DNA of 64,000 bases, from positions 1,322,347-1,386,346 of the forward strand of contig NZ_QGGH01000001.1 in assembly GCF_003148495.1 (NCBI RefSeq), written 5' to 3'. Shown in pieces: positions 44,704 through 53,630 of this stretch; within the stretch, counting starts at the first letter, position 1, and every line of letters starts with the position of its first letter. The translations under genes and the position numbers were made by a program. The notes under the pieces were generated by a model. The model made no database searches. It saw only the letters and a program-made list of their open reading frames with translations, and had not been told where the DNA came from. The DNA comes from Mesorhizobium loti (GTDB lineage: Bacteria > Pseudomonadota > Alphaproteobacteria > Rhizobiales > Rhizobiaceae).

Positions 44704-44943
44704 GTTGGGGACCCGAAAAGGCGGTGTCCGGCCTTGCCGGTCCGGTCAAATTGTAGCCCCATCCGCATACATCTCCGCTCGCTGCGCACTGAGCACCTCG
44801 GTATGTATATTTTTAAGCAAACTGCGTGCCAAAATTCACGTGACCTCTCAACATAATTAACAATCTTTTAACAGTTGAAGGAATAGCTAGGTTAGTGCCG
44901 CAATCTGATCTTGCCGGCATATGGAGTATTGTCGGAGGCAGCC

Positions 44944-47046
44944 ATGCAATCATCTCTGCCCATGGTTCCTCAGCAACACGCTCCAGATGCGGGACAAGCG
45001 GGATCATACGCGGCTTCGACTGTCGAACTGGGCGATCTGAAGCGCATCCTGGTGCGCCGCCGGTTCTGGATCTTCGGCACCGTCGCGCTGCTGACGCTGG
45101 TCACCTTGCTCTACGGTCTCTTCACGCCCGCGCTCTACAGCTCGGCGGCTGAAATCCTCATCGATCCGCAGGATCTGCAAGTGGTCACCAACGACGTCAA
45201 TCCCAGCCGTATCTCGCCCGACGGCGGCATCACGCAGGTCGAGAGCCAGGTCAGCGTGGTCCAGTCGACAGGCGTGCTGATGCGGGCGATCGCAGCGACC
45301 AACCTGACGCAGGATCCGGAATTCAACGGGCAGGGCTTGCTGTCGCGCCTGCTCGGTTCGGCATCGGCCGAAGGCGACAGGTCGGCGCAGACCCTCGACG
45401 CGCTGCGCCGACGCCTGGCGGTGAAGCGGGCCGACAAGGTCCTGGTCCTCGACGTCATCGTCACCGCCAAGAGCGCCGACAAGGCCGCCCTTCTGGCCAA
45501 TGCGATCGCCCAGGCCTATCTGGTCGACCAGGCCAGCGCGCGGGCGCAAATGGCCAAGGACGCTTCGGAGTCCATCACCGCGCGGCTGGACGAACAGCGC
45601 AAACGCGTCCAGCAAGCCGAGAATGCCGTCGAGGCCTACAAGTCGGCCAACAATATGGTGATGGCGGCAGGCAATCTGGTCAGCGACCAGGAACTGACCG
45701 AGATCAACACGCAGCTTTCAGCGGCGCAGAGCCGCACCGCGGCGCTGAAGGCGCAGGTCGACCAGATGCGCCGGCAGAGCGGCACGGCGGACGCAACCTC
45801 GGAAGCGATGCGCTCGGCGGTAATCTCGAGCCTGCGGGCACAAGAGGCGACGCTGGTCGACCAGGTCTCGCAGCTCGGCACGGAGCTGGGGCCGCGTCAT
45901 CCCTCGCTGATCGCAGCCCAGCAGCAGCTGCGCGACACGCGCCAGCTCGTCGCGCGCGAACTCGGCCGCATCGCCACCGCCACCGAGACCGACTATGAAC
46001 GGGCGCTCGCCAACCAGCAGGCGCTGGAAGCCAAGGTCGCGGGCATGAAGAGCAAGTCGCTCGACACCGACCAGGCCTCCGTGCGGCTGCGCGAATTGCA
46101 GCGCGACCTCGAGGCGCTGCGCTCGGTTTATGCGAACTATCTCCAACGGGCCCAGGAGACGCGCGAGCAGATCAATGTTGACAGCACCAATGCGCGCATC
46201 ATCTCCAACGCCATGCCGGCCCTGAAGAAGAGCTGGCCGCCTTTGTCGCTGCTGCTCGTCGGCGCGATCTTCGGCGGGCTGGGGCTCGGCACCGGCCTGG
46301 CGCTGATCGCCGAATATGCCTCGCCGACGGTGCTTTCAAGCGCCCAGATGCAGTCGGCCATCGAGGCGCCGGTGCTGGGCGTGGTGCCGGCAAGGTCAGG
46401 CACTGGCCGGCACTGGTGGCCTCTCGGAGGGAATGCGGCCGCCGCGGCCAGCCAGAAGACCGACGCCGTCGTCGGCCTTGCGCTGAGGCGCATGTTCAGT
46501 TCGGGCCAGCGGCCGCCGGACTGGCCGCTGGTGCCATCCATCCTGGTGACATCGTCGCCGGGCGAGGGCGCGCAGCGCAGCCGGGTGGCGCGGCTGCTGG
46601 CCAATACCGCTGCGTCCAGGGGCAGCCGTGTGCTGTTCATCGATGCCAATGCCAGCGGCAGCGGTCCGAAAGATCCACAGCCGGGAATCCTCGACGTGCT
46701 GCGCGGCGAATACGCGTTTGAAGCCGTCAGCCACTACGCGGCCGGCAGCAACGTCGCGCTGCTGGGCAGGGGCCGCTCAAAGGCGGTCTTCCAGGAAGCG
46801 CATGGCATCTACTTCGCGCAGCATATGCTGGCCCAGGCCAGCCGGAGCTTCGAGCTTGTCGTTATCGACGGCGGCGCGCTGGCCGACAATCTCAATGCCT
46901 CGCCGCTGGTTGCGATGGTCGACGAGATCCTGCTCGTCGCCACGCTGAACGCCACGCCGATGCGCGACGTCACCGCGACCTCGCAGGCCGTCTCCGTCAT
47001 GGGGCGGCTGCCGACAGGCGCCTTGCTGGTCGACGAGGCGGCCTGA
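44944..47046 (+). CDS. Wzc/GumC-like polysaccharide co-polymerase with degenerate kinase domain
   Basis: The protein has 700 residues. The first membrane helix is near RFWIFGTVALLTLVTLLYGL, followed by a Wzz domain, a long coiled-coil region (about 195-410) and the second helix (PPLSLLLVGAIFGGLGLGTG). The C-terminal P-loop-like domain has ILVTSSPGEGAQRSRVARLL where the Walker A lysine of bacterial tyrosine kinases should be, and VLFIDANASGSG instead of the usual DxDxR motif. It therefore looks like a chain-length regulator with an inactive kinase domain. GGAGG precedes the ATG. Confidence 0.88.
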   Translation: MQSSLPMVPQQHAPDAGQAGSYAASTVELGDLKRILVRRRFWIFGTVALLTLVTLLYGLFTPALYSSAAEILIDPQDLQVVTNDVNPSRISPDGGITQVESQVSVVQSTGVLMRAIAATNLTQDPEFNGQGLLSRLLGSASAEGDRSAQTLDALRRRLAVKRADKVLVLDVIVTAKSADKAALLANAIAQAYLVDQASARAQMAKDASESITARLDEQRKRVQQAENAVEAYKSANNMVMAAGNLVSDQELTEINTQLSAAQSRTAALKAQVDQMRRQSGTADATSEAMRSAVISSLRAQEATLVDQVSQLGTELGPRHPSLIAAQQQLRDTRQLVARELGRIATATETDYERALANQQALEAKVAGMKSKSLDTDQASVRLRELQRDLEALRSVYANYLQRAQETREQINVDSTNARIISNAMPALKKSWPPLSLLLVGAIFGGLGLGTGLALIAEYASPTVLSSAQMQSAIEAPVLGVVPARSGTGRHWWPLGGNAAAAASQKTDAVVGLALRRMFSSGQRPPDWPLVPSILVTSSPGEGAQRSRVARLLANTAASRGSRVLFIDANASGSGPKDPQPGILDVLRGEYAFEAVSHYAAGSNVALLGRGRSKAVFQEAHGIYFAQHMLAQASRSFELVVIDGGALADNLNASPLVAMVDEILLVATLNATPMRDVTATSQAVSVMGRLPTGALLVDEAA

Positions 47047-47047
47047 T

Positions 47048-48364
47048 ATGGCCGCCAGCTGGAGCGGAAGCGCTTCGAACTACGGTGCTGCCGCGCCCCG
47101 CGCCGGCACGTCGGTCGACGCGCTGACGCGCTTCGGACTGATCGCGGCGGTGGCGGTGCTGTTCAGCGTCTCGGGCGGCATGCTGTGGCTGGTGGGCTAC
47201 AATTACGACGGCCTGTTCGGCAACCCGGCGACCAAGATCCACCCGTCTACCTATCTCATCGTGCTGCTGCTTGCCTGGCGCTCCTGCACCTTCGGCAATC
47301 CGGTCGGCTATCTCGTGCATGTCGCCGACAGGCGGCCGGCCAGCGCACTGATGGCCGCCATCTCGATCGTGCTGCTGTTCGTCGTCATCGCCAGGCAGCG
47401 TCCCGGCATGGCCGGCATGATCGATACGTTCGTGGCCGCGGCACTTCTGGTGCTGATGCTCAGCGAGGATGACGAGCGAACATTCGCCGGGCTGCAGACC
47501 GTCATTCACGTGGTCATGACGGCGAATGCGTTGCTTGCGCTTTTCGAGTTCGCCACCAAGACGCTTATTTTCCCCTATCGCCTCGACGGCGTGGCGTTTA
47601 CCACCGATCTGCGCTCGAGCGCGCTGCAGGGGCATCCGCTTGCCAATGCCATGGCGACAGCGATCTACGTGCTTGCGCTGCTCTCGGGTGCCAGATCCCT
47701 GTCGATGCCTGTGCGGATAGGGCTGATCAGCCTGCAATGCGCGGCACTCGTCGCCTTCGGCGGCCGCACGGCGATGGTGACGACGGTGGTGCTCGGCGGC
47801 TGCTACCTGCTTTTTCAGGGCATCATCAAATTGCGCCGGGGCCGCGTCAACCTGCTGGGTGCGGCACTCGGCTTCATGCTTGCCGCGCTGCTGCCGGTCG
47901 TCGTCGTCGTGGCGGCATATTATGGCTTCTTCGACGCGCTGCTGGAGCGCTTCGTGTCGGACAGCGGCAGCGCCAATGCCCGCGTCGAGATGTTCGAGCT
48001 CTTCAAGTATCTGGAATGGCGCGATCTGATCGTTGGGCCGGATGTCGACCTGGTCGACAGCCTGCGCCGCATCAACGGTCTCGAACAGGGCATCGAGAAC
48101 CCGATCATCCGCACGATCGTCTATCAGGGCGCCTTCTTCACCCTTTTGCTGACGTTTGGCTTCGTGCTGTTCCTGTTTGAGGTGGCGCGTCGCTGCCACG
48201 CCGGCATCTGGCTGCCGATGCTGGGCTGGATCATCCTGATCAACACCTCGGAAAGCGTCGCGTCGAAGACGACGCTGCTGACCAAATTCGTGGTGCTGGT
48301 TCTGGTGCTTTACCGGCCGGCGCGAGCGGTGGTGCGGCAAAGGGCGCAGCCGGCGCAAACGTAG
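47048..48364 (+). CDS. O-antigen ligase/polymerase-like membrane protein (Wzy type)
   Basis: The protein has 438 residues with about ten to eleven membrane helices and a large periplasmic loop containing LEWRDLIVGPDVDLVDSLRR. The GRTAMVTTVVLGGCYLL helix is of the Wzy/WaaL kind. It starts one base after the stop of the Wzc-like gene, so they are co-transcribed. It probably polymerises lipid-linked repeat units delivered by the flippase at 52309. Confidence 0.85.
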   Translation: MAASWSGSASNYGAAAPRAGTSVDALTRFGLIAAVAVLFSVSGGMLWLVGYNYDGLFGNPATKIHPSTYLIVLLLAWRSCTFGNPVGYLVHVADRRPASALMAAISIVLLFVVIARQRPGMAGMIDTFVAAALLVLMLSEDDERTFAGLQTVIHVVMTANALLALFEFATKTLIFPYRLDGVAFTTDLRSSALQGHPLANAMATAIYVLALLSGARSLSMPVRIGLISLQCAALVAFGGRTAMVTTVVLGGCYLLFQGIIKLRRGRVNLLGAALGFMLAALLPVVVVVAAYYGFFDALLERFVSDSGSANARVEMFELFKYLEWRDLIVGPDVDLVDSLRRINGLEQGIENPIIRTIVYQGAFFTLLLTFGFVLFLFEVARRCHAGIWLPMLGWIILINTSESVASKTTLLTKFVVLVLVLYRPARAVVRQRAQPAQT

Positions 48365-48383
48365 CGCTCGGGATGGCGGGTGC

Positions 48384-49640
48384 CTATTCCGGCATAATCA
48401 GCCCAAGCGCCTCAACCATCGCCGGGTCCAGCGCCCGCGTGCTGTCGTCCATCATACCCATGCCGTCGAAGAGGTCCCAGAAGGCCCAGGGGAAGCCGAA
48501 CGACTCGGCGCTCTGCCTGACATCGGCGATGTAGCGCGCGCGATCCGGATTGGGCGCGGCGACGTAGCGGGCATCGGTGCGCAGCGCGCCGAACTCGCCC
48601 ATGATGATCCGTTCCGGCGCAAGGCCGTGGCCGTCGGCCCAGGCGCGAGCCTCGCCAAGATATTTGTCGACAAACCAGCGGTCGGGCCGAGCGTCGAAAT
48701 AGACCTTCAGCACGCGCTCGGTTTCGGCATAGGCGGCCTGCTTGGCCTCTTCAGGGGTTTCGGTGTCCTGCGCCATACGTGCCCTGACCGAGGCCAGCGT
48801 CTGTTCCAACGAGCCGGCGGATGCCGGCCACGGCACATTGTTGAGCGACCGGTAGACCGGCTCGCGCATCCAGGGTGCGCCCTGATGGCTGAACAGATAG
48901 GGCTCGTAGAAGTGGAAGGTGAACAGGATCGGCTCGAACCGCGCCAGCGGCGCCGGATCGAGCGCGGTCAGTCCGCTCACCATCGAGCCGCAGCCGCCGG
49001 TGACGACCAGCGGCAGGGTCGCTGCCGACGCCCTTGCGGCGGTCAGGAGTGAAAGCTGGATCTGCGACCAGACGTTCGACGCGCAGGCCTGCGCCGGCTC
49101 GTTGACCGGCTCGAGCGCCACCCTGCCAGGCTGGAAGCGCTCCAGCCTGCCGGCAAGCTCGCCGACCAGCCCACGATAGAGATCGAAAGCGGGTGCCGCG
49201 GTGCTGGAGACCATGCGGTCGGGGTTCCAGTAATGGGTGGCGCCATTGGCCTGCACGTTGACGATGATGCCGAGGCCGGCGTCGAGCGTGGCGGTGACGG
49301 CCGCGTCCAGCATGTCCAGCAACTTGCCGCGCGTGGCGGCGTCGGCGGCCAGGAAAGGACCGGGATCGACGGGCAGACGGATGAAATCGAGCCCGGTCCT
49401 GCGCAGCCGACCAAGGTCATCTGGGGTCGGCACCGGCCGTTGCGACTGGAAGGGCGGCCAGTCATAGTCGGTGCGGGGTGCGGGAAATTCGCGCGTCAGC
49501 GAGAACCAGGGCCAGGCGTTGACGCCGCGCCGAAACTGCGGCCCGGCGGCGCGGGCGGTTGGCGCGATCGGGAGCGAGCCAAGGGCCGCCGCCGTGGACA
49601 GCGCCGTCCGCAGCACCCGCCGGCGCGACCAGCCTCTCAT
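48384..49640 (-). CDS. glycoside hydrolase family 5-like protein (cellulase type)
   Basis: The protein has 418 residues with a Tat-type signal (WSRRRVLRTALS, cleavage near ARA). The acid/base Glu is in VALEPVNEP and the nucleophile Glu in IIMGEFGALR, with HFYEPYLFSHQG between. This fits GH5 endoglucanases. In exopolysaccharide loci such enzymes trim or edit the product. Its start overlaps the stop of the glycosyltransferase gene upstream by four bases. Confidence 0.9.
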   Translation of the reverse strand: MRGWSRRRVLRTALSTAAALGSLPIAPTARAAGPQFRRGVNAWPWFSLTREFPAPRTDYDWPPFQSQRPVPTPDDLGRLRRTGLDFIRLPVDPGPFLAADAATRGKLLDMLDAAVTATLDAGLGIIVNVQANGATHYWNPDRMVSSTAAPAFDLYRGLVGELAGRLERFQPGRVALEPVNEPAQACASNVWSQIQLSLLTAARASAATLPLVVTGGCGSMVSGLTALDPAPLARFEPILFTFHFYEPYLFSHQGAPWMREPVYRSLNNVPWPASAGSLEQTLASVRARMAQDTETPEEAKQAAYAETERVLKVYFDARPDRWFVDKYLGEARAWADGHGLAPERIIMGEFGALRTDARYVAAPNPDRARYIADVRQSAESFGFPWAFWDLFDGMGMMDDSTRALDPAMVEALGLIMPE

Positions 49641-50806
49641 ACAGTTCCGTGCGATGCGTGATCCATCGCGGTGGTCTTGGCGGCGGTCACGCCGAGCAAG
49701 CGGTAGGCTTCATTTTCATAGGCAAGCAGGACATCATCCCAGCGGAAGGCTTCGCGGGCGCGCGCCCTGGCGGCAACGCCGCAGGTCTTGACCAGGTCAT
49801 CATCGTCCAGCGCCTGGTGCATCCGCTCGGCGCAACTGTCCTTGTCGGTGAAGTAGACCGCGGCCGCTCCCGCGGTCCACCTGTTGTAGGGATTGTCGTG
49901 CGCGATCACCATGTTGCCGGCCGCCAGCGCCTCGACCAGCGACGGGTTGGTGCCGCCGACCGTGTGGCCGTGCAGATAGGCGCGGGCGTGGAAGCGCAGC
50001 GCCTTCACCGTTGCCTGGTCGTAGATGGCACCCGGCAGGACCACCGAGCCGTTCGCCGCCTTGCGGATGGCGGCATGGTAGGGGATGTCGTCGGACAGCG
50101 TTCCCAGCACCACCAGCTTCATGTCGCGCTTGGCGGAGCAGAAGGCTTCGACGATCGGCAGGATGTTGTTGTCGGGTTCGATGCGCGCGATCGAGACCAG
50201 ATAGCGCCCGGGCTCGAGGCCGAGCGCCCGCACCGGCGCTTCCGGCGCCGATGTCACCGGATCGGCGCCATAGGCGATGGTGGCGATGGCGCTGCGCGGC
50301 CGGCGCGTCGCCAGGTGATCGGCGATAGCGGGATGATCGGCGACCAGCCGATGCGAGGCCCACGCGCCGATCCATTCGTTGAGCCAGAACCAGGTGCGCG
50401 CCGCCATGCCCCATTTGGGGCGGCGCCACTCGATGCCGTCCATGTTGGTGAAGATCTTGCGCCGCTTCAGCCTGAGCCAGGTCAGGAAGATCGCGCCATT
50501 GTAGCCGAGCACCAGGCAGACGCCCGGCCGGCTGGCGGCGTCGCGGACGCATTGCCAGTCGAATTCCAATGTCGCGCGCGGCCCCTTGGAGGCAACCTGG
50601 ATGTGAATGAGCTCGATGCCGCGCCAGGTTTCGCTGCGCACCCGCTGGTCGATCCGCTCGACCTCATCCTGGCAATAGACGGCGACCTTCCAGCCTCGCC
50701 CGACAAGAAACAGCGCCAGTCTTTCGGCAAAGGTTTCAAAGCCGCCATGGGCCGCGGGTATGCCGCGGGTCCCCAGGATCAGAATGGCGGGCGTCTCTGG
50801 CTTCAT
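49637..50806 (-). CDS. glycosyltransferase (DUF1972 N-terminus plus GT1/GT4 C-terminus)
   Basis: The protein has 389 residues. The N-terminus ILGTRGIPAAHGGFETFAER is the signature of the DUF1972 family of rhamnosyl/glucosyl transferases. The C-terminal half has GRYLVSIARIEPDNNI and the HGHTVGGTNPSLVEALAAGN motif of GT-B enzymes. It adds a sugar to the lipid-linked repeat unit. A GTG four codons upstream is also possible. It is divergent from the glycosyltransferase at 51143. Confidence 0.9.
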   Translation of the reverse strand: MKPETPAILILGTRGIPAAHGGFETFAERLALFLVGRGWKVAVYCQDEVERIDQRVRSETWRGIELIHIQVASKGPRATLEFDWQCVRDAASRPGVCLVLGYNGAIFLTWLRLKRRKIFTNMDGIEWRRPKWGMAARTWFWLNEWIGAWASHRLVADHPAIADHLATRRPRSAIATIAYGADPVTSAPEAPVRALGLEPGRYLVSIARIEPDNNILPIVEAFCSAKRDMKLVVLGTLSDDIPYHAAIRKAANGSVVLPGAIYDQATVKALRFHARAYLHGHTVGGTNPSLVEALAAGNMVIAHDNPYNRWTAGAAAVYFTDKDSCAERMHQALDDDDLVKTCGVAARARAREAFRWDDVLLAYENEAYRLLGVTAAKTTAMDHASHGTV

Positions 50807-51142
50807 GGCTGGTGGCACTTTCGGATGCTATATATTAGCTGCTGCTTAATTTTTAGGAAGCAGGTGGCAACTTCCATGCCATCCGCCGATTTTCGGCGTA
50901 CTGGCGGGTGATCATCGCGTGGGGTTGTAAAAAAACGGTATTGAACCCGGTGGTTGTTTCATTCTCGGTCAACCCTTCTGTGCGTAGCTGTATCGAAACG
51001 AGGCATTGCCAGGGTCGTGCGGCCGATAGCCGGGCATATCGAACTGATAGCCGGGCATATCGAACCAGGCATGATTCTTGCGGCAAGGATTCTGCACACC
51101 CTCGTCGAGCGCGATGGTAGCAGCACCTGGCGGGATACAAAG
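50807..51142. other. divergent promoter region of two glycosyltransferase genes
   Basis: 336 bp with a relatively AT-rich part (about 50828-50860, TATATATTAGCTG) and a 21-bp tandem repeat at 51024-51065. A plus-strand frame runs through it without a good start or similarity and I do not regard it as part of the gene at 51143. Confidence 0.6.
51024..51065. repeat. 21-bp direct repeat in a divergent promoter region
   Basis: Two adjacent copies of GATAGCCGGGCATATCGAAC (plus one base). 21 bp is two helical turns, so two protein molecules could bind side by side on the same face. Located about 78-119 nt before the glycosyltransferase start at 51143. Confidence 0.75.
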
Positions 51143-52312
51143 ATGCGGATTGCCTGTGTTCATCAGGGCTATGAACTCTATGGTTCCGACCGCAGCTTCG
51201 CGGAGAGCGTTGCTGCGTTGCGCGCCGCGTTTCCGTCGGCCGACATCGAGGTGGTCTTGCCGCGCAGCGGGCCGATCGTACAGATCCTGGAAATGCATGC
51301 CAGCCGCATCGTCTTTGAACCGCTCTGGGTGCTGAGGCGTCAGGCCATAGCGCGCCTTGCGACGGTCGAGATGGCGCGATTGCCTATTGCCGTGTTCAGG
51401 GCGTGGCGGCGCCTCAGGGAATGCGACCTCGTCTATGTCAACACCTCGATCGTGGCCGACTATGCGCTGGCCGCGCGCTTGCTGCCTCACAAGGCCGTCC
51501 TGCACATCCACGAAATCCCCGAAGGCGCCATGCGCAGGATACTCGTCGGCCTGATGCACTGGAGCCATGCGGATCTGATCTTCAACTCGCGCGCAACGCG
51601 CGCCGCGTTCGGCGATCCCAAGACCGCGCGCACGCATGTCGTCTACAACGGCGTTGCCGGGCCGGCGGCGGTCGAACCGACCACCTATGACGGCAAGCGC
51701 CCGTTGCGTGTGTTGCTGCTCGGCCGCATCAACCGGATCAAGGGGCAGGAGGTTCTGCTGGAGGCGATCGCCTCGATGCCGGCAGAACTCCAGTCGAGGA
51801 TCGAGGTGCGGCTGGTCGGCGGCGCCTTCGAAAGCACCGAGCGCGAGCGCGCTTTGGCCGAACTGGTCGAGACGATGGGTCTCACCGGGCGCGTCAGCGT
51901 CTTGCCCTTCGTGCCTGACCCTTCGGAGCATTACCGCTGGGCCGATATCGTCACCGTGCCGTCGCGGCGTCCCGAATCGCTCGGGCGCGTCGCCATCGAG
52001 GCAATGGCCTATGGCCGGCCGCCGCTGGTGTCGGCGATCGGCGGGCTCGTGGAAGTGGTCAGCGACGGCGAGACCGGCTGGCATGTTCCGCCCGGCGACG
52101 CAGCAGCCCTTGCCGCGAAATTGCAGGAGATCATCCTCGCCCCTGAGGCCTGGCGCGGTTTTGTCGCCGCGGGCCGAGCGCGCTACGAGGCAATCTTCAG
52201 CGAGCCGGTCGCGGCCGCCGCGATCGCTGCGATCGCCGCCGACAAGCTCAAGACGACCATGGCGCGACCGGGGCGGGCGCGGGCTGCCCGCCAAGCGGAG
52301 ACACGGCCGTGA
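51143..52312 (+). CDS. glycosyltransferase family 4
   Basis: The protein has 389 residues. The N-terminal domain starts MRIACVHQGYELYGSDRSFA. The donor-binding domain has RVLLLGRINRIKGQEVLLEA and the family-4 motif ESLGRVAIEAMAYGRPPLV (E-x7-E). I used the ATG at 51143, where homology to GT-B enzymes begins. Its stop overlaps the GTG start of the flippase gene (GTGA). Confidence 0.9.
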   Translation: MRIACVHQGYELYGSDRSFAESVAALRAAFPSADIEVVLPRSGPIVQILEMHASRIVFEPLWVLRRQAIARLATVEMARLPIAVFRAWRRLRECDLVYVNTSIVADYALAARLLPHKAVLHIHEIPEGAMRRILVGLMHWSHADLIFNSRATRAAFGDPKTARTHVVYNGVAGPAAVEPTTYDGKRPLRVLLLGRINRIKGQEVLLEAIASMPAELQSRIEVRLVGGAFESTERERALAELVETMGLTGRVSVLPFVPDPSEHYRWADIVTVPSRRPESLGRVAIEAMAYGRPPLVSAIGGLVEVVSDGETGWHVPPGDAAALAAKLQEIILAPEAWRGFVAAGRARYEAIFSEPVAAAAIAAIAADKLKTTMARPGRARAARQAETRP

Positions 52313-53616
52313 AGTTTGCGTTCCCGAGCCATCTGGTTCGACGCCTCGTGCTGATGATCGGCGGCGAGGCGATGCAGAGCGGCTTTCACTTTGCCCTCAA
52401 CATCATGCTGTTGCACATGCTGTCGGCGCAAGGCTACGGCCTCTTCGCCATTGGCATGGTGATGGGCGGCGTCGGCCTGTCCTACATCAGGTCGCTCACC
52501 GCCGTTCCCGCCAGCATCTGGATGAGCAAAAGCACCAACAGCGCAGGCGTCGATGCCTATGACGTGGCGTTTGGAACGGCAGCGCTGATCGTGGCGTTGC
52601 TGATGGCCGTCGGTACGGCTGTTCTGATGCATCTGCTTGGCGATCCAAGCGGAATTGCCGCCGGCTGCTTCGTCGGCGCCTGGTCGTTGCGCAGCCATAT
52701 GCGCACGGCTTTCTTCGCCCGTCGCCAGCAGGTGGTCGTTTCCATCAGCGACGGCGCTTTTACAATCGCCGGCATTGTCCTGACCGGGCTGACGATCTGG
52801 AAGGTCCAGGACCCGCTGCAGACCGTGTTCTATGCACTTGCCGCGGCAAATGTGTTCGGCATTTTCGTCCTGGTCCGACTGGCTCGGCGCACACTTCGCA
52901 TCAGCTTCCGCATGCCGACGCGGCGACGCTATATCGGGCTCTGGCACCAGCTGCGCTGGTCGGCGTTCAGCGCGACCACCACCAACATCCAGGGGCAATG
53001 TCTGGCGCTGCTGGTCGCTGGCATTGCCGGGCCTGCCGCCTACGCGCCGCTGGCGGCGGTCCTGGTGCTGTTTGCCCCGCTGCGCATCATCAGTCTTGCT
53101 TTCGTCAACATGACGCAGCCGGATCTTGCCAGGCTGATGCGCAACAACGAAACAGGCCGTGTCTGGGCGCAGGCAAAGATCTGGGCGCTCGTCATGGGGC
53201 TCGGCGGGCTGGTTTATGGATGCGCCATCATGTTCGTCCTGCCGATGATAAAATCCCAGGCCCTCCAGGACGCCTCGGTCGGATTCATCGGGATTTTCGT
53301 GATCGCGAATTTTGTCCCGATCATGCTCTATATCATGCCCCGCATCGTGCTTGAGATACTCGGCGATTTCCGGATCGTCGCGTTCACCACGCTGGGCGGG
53401 GCGGTCGTCGGGCTGGTGCTGATCGCGATCCTGCTGGCGATTGCGTCGCCGCCGTGGGCGCTGGTGGGTTCCGCCATGTCCGAGATCTTCGTGCTCGCGG
53501 CATCATGGTATTTCGCACATCACCGCATATGGAATCTCGAGCATCCGGATGAGGCGCGCGACAGCCGATTGGGTTCGTGGCGGCGGGCGGTCTCGTTCGC
53601 GACGGCAAAACGATAG
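52309..53616 (+). CDS. polysaccharide flippase (Wzx/MATE-like)
   Basis: The protein has 435 residues with about twelve membrane helices in the MOP superfamily pattern (MLVLHM-type LHMLSAQGYGLFAIGMV, then SAFSATTTNIQGQCLALLVAG in helix 7). It probably translocates the undecaprenyl-linked repeat unit. It starts at a GTG overlapping the glycosyltransferase stop and is followed by the acetyltransferase pair. Confidence 0.85.
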   Translation: MKFAFPSHLVRRLVLMIGGEAMQSGFHFALNIMLLHMLSAQGYGLFAIGMVMGGVGLSYIRSLTAVPASIWMSKSTNSAGVDAYDVAFGTAALIVALLMAVGTAVLMHLLGDPSGIAAGCFVGAWSLRSHMRTAFFARRQQVVVSISDGAFTIAGIVLTGLTIWKVQDPLQTVFYALAAANVFGIFVLVRLARRTLRISFRMPTRRRYIGLWHQLRWSAFSATTTNIQGQCLALLVAGIAGPAAYAPLAAVLVLFAPLRIISLAFVNMTQPDLARLMRNNETGRVWAQAKIWALVMGLGGLVYGCAIMFVLPMIKSQALQDASVGFIGIFVIANFVPIMLYIMPRIVLEILGDFRIVAFTTLGGAVVGLVLIAILLAIASPPWALVGSAMSEIFVLAASWYFAHHRIWNLEHPDEARDSRLGSWRRAVSFATAKR

Positions 53617-53630
53617 GAGAAGATGAAGAT

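Noticed and set aside
50954..51142. 63-codon N-terminal extension of the glycosyltransferase at 51143
   Set aside because: The extension is translated through the 21-bp tandem repeat and has no similarity to GT-B enzymes.
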